Shown here piece after piece: positions 1 through 7,214 of a stretch of DNA of 8,750 nt. The notes below the pieces were generated by a model. That model ran no database searches. It was given only the letters and a program-made list of their open reading frames with translations, and was not told the origin of the DNA. The stretch covers positions 1-8,750 of the forward strand of contig PKVB01000055.1 in NCBI GenBank assembly GCA_003131365.1. The letters are read 5' to 3'. The first letter of the stretch is position 1; each line of letters begins with the position of its first letter. Made by a program: the position numbers and the translations under genes. Origin of the DNA: Gemmatimonadota bacterium. GTDB taxonomy: Bacteria > Gemmatimonadota > Gemmatimonadetes > Gemmatimonadales > Gemmatimonadaceae.

Positions 1-39
1 CCCATCATCCATTCGCAGGTAGCGGACATTCCGTACAAC

Positions 40-363
40 ATGACAACGACCGGCTTCGACGTGCCTGGATTCCGAATTGTGGACAATCTGGGCGTGGTAC
101 GTGGTGTTGTCGTGCGGTCCCGATCAGTTTTCGGGACCGTCGGCGCCAGCTTGCAGACGCTGCTTGGTGGCAATATCTCGCTCTTTACGGAACTCGCTGA
201 ACGAACCCGCAAGCAGGCTTTCGACACGATGTTGGTCCAAGCGCATATGGCGGGGGCAGACGCAGTGATCGGCATCCGATATGACGCGAACGAGTTGATG
301 AAAGGCGTGACGGAGGTATTGTGCTACGGGACGGCCGTTCGCGTCGAGGCGTTGGAAGGCTGA
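40..363 (+). CDS. YbjQ/UPF0145 family putative heavy-metal-binding protein
   Basis: A 107-residue protein of the YbjQ (UPF0145, DUF74) family, which forms small cytosolic oligomers; the name 'heavy-metal-binding' comes from the family and its real role is poorly known. Family signs are the N-terminal strand pair VDNLGVVRGVVV (about 14-25), a central helix with ELAERTRKQAFDTM (about 51-64), the hallmark AGADAVIGIRYD (about 71-82), and a closing strand ending CYGTAVRV. Length matches the usual 100-110 residues, so the gene looks complete. The ATG at 40 fits the family N-terminus, but no clear Shine-Dalgarno precedes it and the frame stays open to the window edge, so an upstream start cannot be excluded. 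It lies beside scrambled fragments (385-942) and may itself be a passenger gene. The family call is firm; the function is not. Confidence 0.9.
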   Translation: MTTTGFDVPGFRIVDNLGVVRGVVVRSRSVFGTVGASLQTLLGGNISLFTELAERTRKQAFDTMLVQAHMAGADAVIGIRYDANELMKGVTEVLCYGTAVRVEALEG

Positions 364-384
364 GTTAAGCGATCCTCTCACGTC

Positions 385-526
<142 letters not shown>

Positions 527-543
527 AGCTGACGGGCGATTTA

Positions 544-771
544 ATGAAGCTCGCTAACGAACAACAACCATCTTCCTTCTCACTAATGCGCATTGCATCG
601 AACGTCTCAGGCGTCTTGTGTCTGCTCGTCGGATGTGTCTGGATTCTTCAGGGAATCAACATCCTTCCGGGTAGCTTCATGACTGGCCAAACGAAGTGGG
701 CCATCTACGGCGGCCTTCTAGTGGTCGCAGGCATCGGTCTGTTGATCTCGGCAAATCGTCGCAGAGTCTGA
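544..771 (+). CDS. Small two-helix membrane protein
   Basis: A 75-residue hypothetical inner-membrane protein. Two hydrophobic segments are visible, about residues 17-37 (ending VWILQG) and 52-70, joined by a short loop INILPGSFMTGQTK, with an Arg-rich end NRRRV that should sit in the cytoplasm. The LQGxNxLPGSFMTGQ loop recurs in a widespread family of uncharacterised small membrane proteins, so this is a real conserved gene without assigned function. TTG 523 gives a longer reading but lies inside the attC-like site; ATG 544 is preferred, and ATG 586 (just before the first helix) is possible. No strong ribosome site precedes any of them. The first 60 bases are about 43% GC, clearly lower than the downstream genes, which fits a horizontally acquired passenger. 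Confidence 0.75.
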   Translation: MKLANEQQPSSFSLMRIASNVSGVLCLLVGCVWILQGINILPGSFMTGQTKWAIYGGLLVVAGIGLLISANRRRV

Positions 772-942
772 ATTGACCAACGAGACTGCCCCGCCTCACA
801 GGATATCGACGCTCTGGCATCCAACGCCAAGCGCGCGGGCGCGGCACTCGATTCTGAGCCTGCTGACGCCTGGGGCGTGCGGATCGTTTTCGAACTGGGA
901 GATCTGACCCCAGAGAACAGCGTGTACGGGCCTCCTACGTAG
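772..942 (+). pseudogene. Possible VOC/glyoxalase-family C-terminal remnant
   Basis: Directly after the preceding stop, the same frame stays open to TAG 940-942. It reads DIDALASNAKRAGAAL, then DSEPADAWGVRIVFELGD, then LTPENSVYGPPT. The pattern D-DAL-(x)-AK-AGA-L-(x)-EP-D-WG-R resembles the last beta-alpha-beta unit of vicinal-oxygen-chelate proteins (glyoxalase/bleomycin-resistance family), where WGxR is usually followed by a DPDGN-type strand. That motif is lost here and replaced by an unrelated end. There is no start codon and the N-terminal half is absent, so if the match is real this is a broken piece. The match is from memory and short; chance is not excluded. Confidence 0.35.
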
Positions 943-970
943 CCGTTCTCATCTTGCGGCACTTTCGTCA

Positions 971-998
971 TTGATGTCCCTCGGCTGAGACCTACATT
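971..998 (+). promoter_or_regulatory. Candidate sigma70-type promoter for the kinase gene
   Basis: TTGATG (971-976) and TACATT (993-998) are separated by 16 bases and would place transcription start near 1005, about 20 bases before the proposed CTG start and just ahead of the AAGGA ribosome site. Both boxes match the consensus only partly, so this is a weak prediction resting mainly on its position. Confidence 0.25.
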
Positions 999-1014
999 TG
1001 GGACCTCCCGCGTT

Positions 1015-1019
1015 AAGGA
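1015..1019 (+). promoter_or_regulatory. Ribosome binding site deciding the kinase start
   Basis: AAGGA at 1015-1019 lies 7 bases upstream of CTG 1027, ideal spacing, and far from ATG 1093. It overlaps ATG 1019, which opens only a three-codon reading (ATG ACG ACC TGA). It therefore favours initiation at CTG 1027 unless the DNA carries a one-base deletion. Confidence 0.45.
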
Positions 1020-1026
1020 TGACGAC

Positions 1027-3642
1027 CTGAGCGATTCTCTCGAGTCCCAGCTCCGACAGACCCTTGCCGGGACGCACACCGTTGAGCGGGAGATGTTCGG
1101 AGGAGGGCTTAGCCGACTCTTCCTCGGGAGTGAGTTGCGATTCCGCCGGCGGGTCGTGATCAAGGTCCTTCCTCCCGAATTCATCGCCGGCGTATCGGCC
1201 GAAAGGTTCGAGCGCGAAATTGCGTTTGCCGCGAATCTTCAGCACGCCAACATCGTTCCAGTTCTTACGGCCGGGGAAACGGCGGGTCTGCCGTTCTACA
1301 CAATGCCGTTTGTGGACGGCGAGTCTCTGAGGGCGCGGCTGCAGCGCGGACCAATCCCCCCGTCGGAAACCCGCCTCATACTTACCGACGTAGTCCGGGC
1401 CCTTGCCTGTGCGCATTCGCACGGAATTGTGCACCGCGATATCAAACCGGAGAACATCCTGCTGTCGGGCGGAGCTGCCACGGTCACCGACTTCGGGGTT
1501 TCAAAAGCAATTGCCGCGTCCAAAACCGGAACTCTCGCTGAGACGCTCACAGGCGTAGGGCTCTCGCTCGGAACACCGGCTTATATGTCCCCAGAGCAGG
1601 CAGCTGGCGACGACGTTGACGCGAGATCGGATCTGTACTCATGGGGGGTCGTAGCCTACGAGATGATCTCGGGGGGGCATCCATTCGCGCATTGCAAGAA
1701 CATGCAGCAGATGATTGTCGCTCATGTCAGCGAGAAACCGCCACCCCTGACCGGTGCGTCCGGGGCCGCTGCCGCCCTCCGGAAAGCGGTGATGCAGTGC
1801 CTGGCGAAGGAGCCCTCCGCGCGCCCAGCGAGCGCCGACTCACTTCTTCTCGAGATCCGCCGCCGATCACCCTGGAAGGCGAAAGCGGGCGTCATTGCGG
1901 CAGCAGTATTGCTGGCGATCGGCGTGCTGGCAGGCCTTGTGTTCGCCTTCGTGCCACGAGAGAAGTTGGCGACTGCACTCACCTTGGCGCGACGCAAACC
2001 CGCCTTGCTACACGACGATCGTATCATTGTCGCTCCGTTCAGCAACGAGACAGGAGAGCAACGTCTCACCCCGCTCGGCTCCATGGCGGCGGACTGGATC
2101 GCGCGGGGGCTTGCCAGTACCGGAACGATCAACGTGGTCGACGCGCGGACGGTCGCAATCACATCCGAGGTCGTCAGTCGAATTCCGTGGCCTTGGAGAG
2201 GCCGCGACAAGGGGACGGCGCTCGCGCAGGAAACGGGGGCTGGAATCCTGATTTCAGGGCGATTCTATCGCGACGGAGACACGCTTCGGTTCCAGGCAAA
2301 TGTGACCGATGTGAAAGATGGGAAGCTCCTACGGTCACTCTCGCCGGTCAGCGGGCTCATGTCGTCGCCCACCACGGTTCTCGAAAATCTCAGTCGGAGG
2401 ATTGTCGCGTTGGTCGCTCAAGCGTCGGATACGACATCCATCGCTCTCTCGGCACTGTCCGACGCACCAACGCTCGAAGCGTACACGGAGTTCAGTAGAG
2501 GATTGGAGGGCACATTCACGCACTCGGCGGGCGTGTACAGTCATTTCTTCCGTGCGGCGTCGCTCGACACGACGTATGTGACGCCGTGGGTTCTTCTGGC
2601 GGTCACGGCCGAGGATCGCGGCGACAAGGCGGTGATGGATTCAGCTCTCGGGCGCGCCCATGGGCTAGCCGAGCGCATGACTCCCGTGGAGCGCGCGCTC
2701 ATCGAATACACGGAAGCGAAGGCCAAGGGTGATGTCGAAGGCACCCTTCGCGCCGCGCAATCAGTGTTTCAGCTGACTCCCGGTTCTTCGGAGACTCCTC
2801 TCATGCTGGCGACTGCTTCGCTGGCGGACCACCGGCCCCAAGCCGCCCTCGCTGCTCTTCGTGCGGTTGATCCGGATCGAGGACTGAATCTCGCCGCGGC
2901 GTTCTTCTGGAAGAATCGAACTGTCGCCTCCTACCAGCTGGCGGATTATAGCGGTGCTGCTGATGCATGCAGTCGCGGGCGGAAGCGGTTTCGGAAGGAT
3001 TACTTCCTGGCGTACTTCTGTGTGTCTTCGTTTGTGCGTCTTGGCCAGACGGACAGGGTCACAGCTTTCCTTGCGGAGTACGAGCGTGACACGGTAGTGG
3101 CCGACCTCGCCGTGCGTGCGGCGCAGCTAATGGAAGATGTTGGATTGACGGCTGAGTCGCGGGGGCTCGCCACGAAATGGTTGAATCATCTTTCGAGCGG
3201 GCGCGAGCTCGATTTTTCGCGCGCTCAGTTGCTGATGGCTTCCGGGCGTTGGGTTGAAGCGAAGGGTACGTTAACCAAACTTGCGGAAGCTGACTCAATT
3301 CCAGGAGTTATCTCGCGGGAGCGGCGGATTCCGCTCCATCTCAGGGTCTTGGGCAGCCTTGGAGTAGTGAACGCCCGGCTCCGGTTGCCTGCGGAGGCGC
3401 TTCGCATGGATTCGCTGCTCAAGGCTGCGGAAGCGGGTGCGGAAGGCGGCGAGCTCGAGGTTCTGCAAGCGAGAATTCACGCGCAGCTTGGCGACTTGGA
3501 GGCGGGCGTGCTATTGGCGGATGCGGGACGGAATAAAGGATGGGAATTGCTGTCACTGATGAATTCGCTCGCTGACGACCATTGGTTGGTTCCATTGCGC
3601 CCGCTCCGCTCATTCCAGGCGATTGTCGCGCTGAAGAATTGA
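1027..3642 (+). CDS. Membrane Ser/Thr protein kinase with TolB-like and TPR exterior
   Basis: A Hanks-type (PknB-like) receptor kinase. Numbering from Met 1093: Gly-rich loop GGGLSRLF (3-10), ATP lysine K24 in VVIKVLP, helix-C E42, HRDIKPEN with catalytic D116 and N121, DFG at 133-135, a Thr/Ser-rich activation loop, and SPE at 166-168; all key residues are present. A transmembrane helix follows at about 265-287, then an outer part with a TolB/CsgG-like domain (IIVAPFSNETGE, about 310-440) and TPR-like helical repeats to residue 849. The family normally begins some 20 residues before the Gly loop. Here that segment (LSDSLESQLRQTLAG and on) is encoded from CTG 1027, giving 871 residues; starting at ATG 1093 would delete the first kinase strand. 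The first Gly of the loop is replaced by Phe. It probably phosphorylates cytosolic proteins in response to an envelope signal; the targets are unknown. Confidence 0.92.
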   Translation: MSDSLESQLRQTLAGTHTVEREMFGGGLSRLFLGSELRFRRRVVIKVLPPEFIAGVSAERFEREIAFAANLQHANIVPVLTAGETAGLPFYTMPFVDGESLRARLQRGPIPPSETRLILTDVVRALACAHSHGIVHRDIKPENILLSGGAATVTDFGVSKAIAASKTGTLAETLTGVGLSLGTPAYMSPEQAAGDDVDARSDLYSWGVVAYEMISGGHPFAHCKNMQQMIVAHVSEKPPPLTGASGAAAALRKAVMQCLAKEPSARPASADSLLLEIRRRSPWKAKAGVIAAAVLLAIGVLAGLVFAFVPREKLATALTLARRKPALLHDDRIIVAPFSNETGEQRLTPLGSMAADWIARGLASTGTINVVDARTVAITSEVVSRIPWPWRGRDKGTALAQETGAGILISGRFYRDGDTLRFQANVTDVKDGKLLRSLSPVSGLMSSPTTVLENLSRRIVALVAQASDTTSIALSALSDAPTLEAYTEFSRGLEGTFTHSAGVYSHFFRAASLDTTYVTPWVLLAVTAEDRGDKAVMDSALGRAHGLAERMTPVERALIEYTEAKAKGDVEGTLRAAQSVFQLTPGSSETPLMLATASLADHRPQAALAALRAVDPDRGLNLAAAFFWKNRTVASYQLADYSGAADACSRGRKRFRKDYFLAYFCVSSFVRLGQTDRVTAFLAEYERDTVVADLAVRAAQLMEDVGLTAESRGLATKWLNHLSSGRELDFSRAQLLMASGRWVEAKGTLTKLAEADSIPGVISRERRIPLHLRVLGSLGVVNARLRLPAEALRMDSLLKAAEAGAEGGELEVLQARIHAQLGDLEAGVLLADAGRNKGWELLSLMNSLADDHWLVPLRPLRSFQAIVALKN

Positions 3643-3655
3643 ACTTCCTCTAAAA

Positions 3656-3670
3656 CAGATCTGCGATCTG
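3656..3670 (+). terminator. Short perfect hairpin after the kinase gene
   Basis: CAGATC-TGC-GATCTG forms a perfect 6-base stem with a 3-base loop 13 bases after the kinase stop; the same bases also read as a tandem GATCTGC repeat. Only CCTTT follows, so it is a weak terminator candidate or simply a stem at the transcript end. Confidence 0.25.
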
Positions 3671-3689
3671 CCTTTCGGGATTGGCTTGA

Positions 3690-3709
3690 CCGAGACCGTT
3701 GGGACTCGG
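3690..3709 (+). repeat. Imperfect inverted repeat in the kinase-lipoprotein gap
   Basis: CCGAGACC and GGACTCGG pair over 8 positions with one A-A mismatch around a GTTG loop. It lies 54 bases ahead of the lipoprotein ATG, just after TTGACC (3686-3691), and could be an operator or a leader stem. No convincing -10 box follows, so its function is open. Confidence 0.2.
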
Positions 3710-3762
3710 CAGATTCAGCGCACAGGACTCTGAAGACCCGTCGAGAGGCTCCGTCGCCACCT

Positions 3763-4722
3763 ATGAGTTGCATCCGCGTTGCACCCGCCCTCGGGGCCTG
3801 GCTGGCAATCTGCCTCGCAGCATGCGGGGACGGTTCTACTTCACCGCTGAATGATCCCCGTGGAGCCATGCTGGTGGTGAGCGGGACTGGTCCCGCGTCC
3901 GAGATCTACTCAATGCGTCCCGATGGATCCGCTCGGCTGCAGCTCACCCAAAATGCGATCCTGGATGGTGATCCGGATTGGTCGCCCGACGGTCAGCAGA
4001 TCGTGTTCATCAGTGCGGTGGACAGCGAGCCCGGTGCGCCTGCTCGCCGCCGCGATGTCTATCTGATGAACGCCGACGGCTCCGGAAAGCATCGATTGTT
4101 TCAGGGCGCCCCCGGGGCCGGGGCTGCACATCCCCGCTGGTCACCGGACGGAAGCCGGATTTCCTTCGACAGCTTCGACGCAGCACTGGGTGGGTTCCAG
4201 CCTTACGTGATGAACGGCGACGGTTCCAACGTGAAGATCGTGCGGACAATGCCGGGAGAAAACTTCGGTCTAGCGTGGTCGCCCGACGGCACGCGCTTTC
4301 TCTTTTTTACGAACCGATCACCGAGGTTGCGGTGGACGTTGTACGTCATGCCAACGGACGGTTCCAGCGACCAGCAGATCACAGACGACGCCGCCTGCCC
4401 GTCGAATCTCGGGAGGGCGGCCCAGTGGTCGCCAGATGGCTCCAGCATAGCTTTTTCGTGCGCTACTAGCCTGGGATCGTGGATCGGTACCATGCGGGCC
4501 GATGGGACGGCTTTGGTTGTCGTGACCATCCTCGCGACACAAGCTTTCGATCCGGTGTGGTCACCAAGTGGCGCGCAAATCGCCTTCGCCGGCAATCCCG
4601 GTTTAGTTGGCGGTAGTCCTGTCTCGCAGGTGTTCGTGATCAACGCCGCGGGAGGGGCGGTGTCGCAGATAACGAATGGCACCGCAGGTAATGTCGTGAC
4701 CGCCTGGCGATCGGGGCACTAG
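3763..4722 (+). CDS. PD40/TolB-like beta-propeller lipoprotein
   Basis: A 319-residue secreted lipoprotein. The N-terminus has one Arg, a hydrophobic stretch and the lipobox LAAC with lipidated Cys21, so the protein should be anchored in the membrane facing the periplasm or outside. The rest is a beta-propeller of WD40-like PD40 (TolB-type) repeats. WSPDG-type motifs start at Trp residues 73, 126, 172, 222 and 266 (the last is WSPSG), each preceded by a strand with a DGS- or DGT-type turn such as MNADGSGKHRL. The spacing of 44-53 residues fits a propeller of about six blades, and the closing strand AWRSGH is present, so the gene is complete. It lacks TolB's N-terminal domain and a tol-pal context, so it is not TolB. 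Such propellers bind proteins or sugars; the partner is unknown. No good ribosome site is seen; GAGAGG lies 14 bases upstream. Confidence 0.88.
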   Translation: MSCIRVAPALGAWLAICLAACGDGSTSPLNDPRGAMLVVSGTGPASEIYSMRPDGSARLQLTQNAILDGDPDWSPDGQQIVFISAVDSEPGAPARRRDVYLMNADGSGKHRLFQGAPGAGAAHPRWSPDGSRISFDSFDAALGGFQPYVMNGDGSNVKIVRTMPGENFGLAWSPDGTRFLFFTNRSPRLRWTLYVMPTDGSSDQQITDDAACPSNLGRAAQWSPDGSSIAFSCATSLGSWIGTMRADGTALVVVTILATQAFDPVWSPSGAQIAFAGNPGLVGGSPVSQVFVINAAGGAVSQITNGTAGNVVTAWRSGH

Positions 4723-4725
4723 CCC

Positions 4726-4818
4726 ATAGGCACTCTTCGTCTGTGCTTCGCCTCGATCCTCGCGGCGTTCGCGGCCGTCGTCGCGTTCTCCGGACCGCTC
4801 GACGCGCAGGAGACGCGC
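4726..4818 (+). other. Signal-peptide-like 5' extension of the rhamnosidase, lacking a standard start
   Basis: Right after the TAG stop of the lipoprotein gene and in the same frame, the DNA encodes IGTLRLCFASILAAFAAVV followed by AFSGPLDAQETR and joins the rhamnosidase frame without interruption. It has a short n-region with one Arg, a hydrophobic core and a plausible cleavage site LDA-Q, a typical Sec signal peptide for a GH78 enzyme. No ATG, GTG or TTG occurs in frame between the TAG and GTG 4819. ATA 4726 occupies the place where ATG would be expected; CTG 4741 is another candidate but would leave no positive charge before the core. Confidence 0.55.
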
Positions 4819-7128
4819 GTGTTCGACGGGGCGTCGCCAGCGAGCTGGATCGCGCCCCCCGGAGTGCCGGGCGACAGTTTCACCGTGTTCCACGCGCGAC
4901 GAACCTTCGTGCTGGCGACGGTGCCCACGCGATTCGTGGTGCATGTGTCCGCGGATAATCGATACCGACTCTACGTCAACGGCCTGCAGGTGTCCTCCGG
5001 TCCACAGCGGTCGGACGTCACGCACTGGCGCTACGAGACGCTCGACCTCGCGCCCCATCTGCGCGCGGGGCGAAACGTGATCGCGGCCCTCGTGTGGAAC
5101 TGGGGCGCTGCGCGTCCTGTGGCGCAGCACAGCAATCGCACCGGATTCCTGCTCCAGGGTAACGGCCAGGTCGAGGCAGCGCTGGTGAACACAGGCACAG
5201 GATGGAAGTTGCTGCGCGATCCGGCGTACTCGCCCATCGTCATCACCACTGCTACGCTGGGCGACTATTACGCCGCGGCTCCCGGCGATTCGATCGACGG
5301 CTCGCGCTATCCATGGGGATGGGAGCGCGCAGACTACTCGGATGATTCGTGGAGCGATGGTGCCAGTGCCATCGTCGGTCGCGTGCAGCGGCGCGCGATG
5401 TCGCCCGGCGGCTATGGCGAAGTGTCGGGCTGGCAGCTCGAGGCGCGGTCGATACCCCCAATGGAGGAAACAGAGCAACGGCTCGCGCGCGTCCGTCGCA
5501 CAACCGGTGTCGAAACCGACGGTGCGTTTCTACGAGGAGCCGGTGATCTGGTGATCCCCGCACGGACGACGGCGGTGCTCCTGCTCGATCAATCGCACAC
5601 GACGAATGCGTATCCGGTGCTCGAGACGAGCGGCGGCGCCGGCAGCATGGTACGCCTCACGTACGCCGAGGCACTGATCGACGCGAAGGGGCAGAAAGGA
5701 AATCGGAACGAGATCGAAGGGCGGACGGTGCGCGGCGTGCGCGACGTCTTCCTTCCCGACGGAGGCGCGCGGCGCCGCTTCACGACGCTATACTGGCGCT
5801 CGTTCCGCTACATCCAGATGGACGTCACGACGGCGGACGAGCCACTGCGAGTGCACGATCTGCACGGGATCTTCACTGCTTACCCGTTCACGGAGCGTGC
5901 CCGCTTCACGAGCGATCTTCCGTGGCTTGCCGACATGTGGCGCATGAACTGGAACGGCGCGCGAATCGGCGCGTTCGAGACGTACATGGACACTCCGTAT
6001 TGGGAGCAGCTCCAGTATGTCGGCGACACGCGCATACAAGGCCTCATCTCGCTCTACGTAGCCGGCGACGACCGGCTTCTGCGTCAGGCCATCGAGCATT
6101 TCGACCTGTCGCGCATCCCGGAAGGGCTCACGGCAAGTCGCTATCCCTCGGCGTTGACGCAGATCATTCCTCCGTTCTCGCTGATCTACGTCGCAATGGT
6201 GCACGATTATTTCATGCACCGGGATGACCCCGCGTTCGTGCGCGCGCGGCTCGCCGGAGTGCGCGGGATCCTGGACTGGTTCGGCCGCCACGTGGATGCC
6301 ACCGGCATGCTAGGCCCGATGCCATACTGGAACTACGTCGACTGGACGAAACCGTGGGATCGGGGCGTTCCGCCCGGCGCGGACGATGGGCACTCGACCA
6401 CGATCAGCCTGCTGTACGTGTACGCGTTGCAGCGCGCGGCGGAGCTCGAGGAGGGAGTCGGGATGCGCGGTGCGGCGGCAGACTATCGTGCGCGTGCTCA
6501 AGCGGTGCGTGCGGCTGTACGCGCGCGCGCCTGGGACTCGGCGCGGGGCCTGTTTCGCGACGCGCCGGACACCAGTGCGTACAGCCAGCAGACCAACGTG
6601 CTCGCCGTCCTGGTGGATGCGGTGTCCAGCGCTGAGCAGCGAGGGCTGATGGAGCGCGTCCTCGCCGATACGACGCTCACGCCGGCGTCCTATTACTTCA
6701 GCTTCTACGTGCTGGAAGCGTTACGAAAGGCGGGGCTCGGCGACCGCTATATCGAACGGCTTGCGCCATGGCAGGCGATGTTAAAGCTCGGTCTCACGTC
6801 GGCTCCGGAGAATCCGGAGCCCACGCGCTCCGACACGCATGCGTGGTCTGCGCACCCGGCCTATGGCCTGCTCGCGACTGTGCTCGGCGTGCGCCCATCG
6901 AGTCCGGGGTTCCGCACGGTGCGCATCGCGCCAGCGCTCGGCCCACTGCGTCGCGCAGAGGGACGCGTGCCACATCCGCTCGGCGACATCGACATCCAAC
7001 TGGTGCGTGAGGGCCAGCGAGGCCTGCGTGCCGAGATCACGCTGCCGCGCGGGCTATCAGGCGTGTTCGAATGGCAGGGGCAACGCCGGCCATTGCGCGA
7101 GGGGCGGCAGATCATTCGGTTCGAATAA
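4819..7128 (+). CDS. Alpha-L-rhamnosidase, glycoside hydrolase family 78
   Basis: A glycosidase releasing terminal L-rhamnose from plant or microbial glycans and glycosides by inversion. From GTG 4819 it has 769 residues. An N-terminal beta-sandwich contains SADNRYRLYVNG (about 44-61) and HWRYETLDL; a further beta domain ends TTLYWRSFRYIQMDV; the (alpha/alpha)6 catalytic barrel spans about 350-690; a C-terminal beta domain closes the protein. The barrel shows DTPYWEQLQYVGDTR (391-405), whose E396 is the likely general acid, and SAPENPEPTRSDTHAWSAHP (661-680), whose E664 is the likely general base, assigned by family position. Length and domain order are normal. The first in-frame standard start, GTG 4819, falls after a signal-peptide-like stretch (4726-4818), so the natural protein was probably about 800 residues and exported. 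It follows the lipoprotein stop in the same frame. Specificity cannot be read from the sequence. Confidence 0.9.
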   Translation: MFDGASPASWIAPPGVPGDSFTVFHARRTFVLATVPTRFVVHVSADNRYRLYVNGLQVSSGPQRSDVTHWRYETLDLAPHLRAGRNVIAALVWNWGAARPVAQHSNRTGFLLQGNGQVEAALVNTGTGWKLLRDPAYSPIVITTATLGDYYAAAPGDSIDGSRYPWGWERADYSDDSWSDGASAIVGRVQRRAMSPGGYGEVSGWQLEARSIPPMEETEQRLARVRRTTGVETDGAFLRGAGDLVIPARTTAVLLLDQSHTTNAYPVLETSGGAGSMVRLTYAEALIDAKGQKGNRNEIEGRTVRGVRDVFLPDGGARRRFTTLYWRSFRYIQMDVTTADEPLRVHDLHGIFTAYPFTERARFTSDLPWLADMWRMNWNGARIGAFETYMDTPYWEQLQYVGDTRIQGLISLYVAGDDRLLRQAIEHFDLSRIPEGLTASRYPSALTQIIPPFSLIYVAMVHDYFMHRDDPAFVRARLAGVRGILDWFGRHVDATGMLGPMPYWNYVDWTKPWDRGVPPGADDGHSTTISLLYVYALQRAAELEEGVGMRGAAADYRARAQAVRAAVRARAWDSARGLFRDAPDTSAYSQQTNVLAVLVDAVSSAEQRGLMERVLADTTLTPASYYFSFYVLEALRKAGLGDRYIERLAPWQAMLKLGLTSAPENPEPTRSDTHAWSAHPAYGLLATVLGVRPSSPGFRTVRIAPALGPLRRAEGRVPHPLGDIDIQLVREGQRGLRAEITLPRGLSGVFEWQGQRRPLREGRQIIRFE

Positions 7129-7139
7129 GCTGGCATGAC

Positions 7140-7157
7140 CGGTATCGAGTACTACCG
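7140..7157 (+). repeat. Small inverted repeat after the rhamnosidase
   Basis: CGGTA and TACCG flank an 8-base loop 11 bases after the rhamnosidase stop and 57 bases before the DoxX start. There is no T run, so it is not a clear terminator; it could be an operator-like site for the next operon or chance. Confidence 0.15.
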
Positions 7158-7201
7158 AATTCTGCCTCGTCCTAACCGGGATAGATTCCCAACAGCCTAA
7201 C

Positions 7202-7207
7202 AGAGGA
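7202..7207 (+). promoter_or_regulatory. Shine-Dalgarno site of the DoxX gene
   Basis: AGAGGA sits 7 bases before ATG 7215, the clearest ribosome site in the window together with the one ahead of the kinase, and it fixes the DoxX start. No convincing promoter boxes were found in the 86-base gap (the best, TAGATT at 7182-7187, lacks a good -35). Confidence 0.7.
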
Positions 7208-7214
7208 TCAGTCG

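Noticed and set aside
364..370. GTTAAGC, matching the attC 3' box GTTRRRY
   Set aside because: No partner R'' box or stem precedes it at the end of the YbjQ gene; a seven-base degenerate match is expected by chance.
1641..2498. 285-codon + strand frame overlapping the kinase
   Set aside because: The kinase frame has uninterrupted motifs and a membrane helix; the alternative is Arg-rich and featureless.
4603..5478. 291-codon open frame on the minus strand across the lipoprotein-rhamnosidase junction
   Set aside because: It lies opposite two genes with clear family motifs, and its translation is Arg/His-rich without domain signs; it is a high-GC shadow frame.
7195..7201. Second GCCTAAC before the DoxX gene
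   Set aside because: It lacks the TTGAAGCTGAC arm and overlaps a leader with a good ribosome site; treated as chance.
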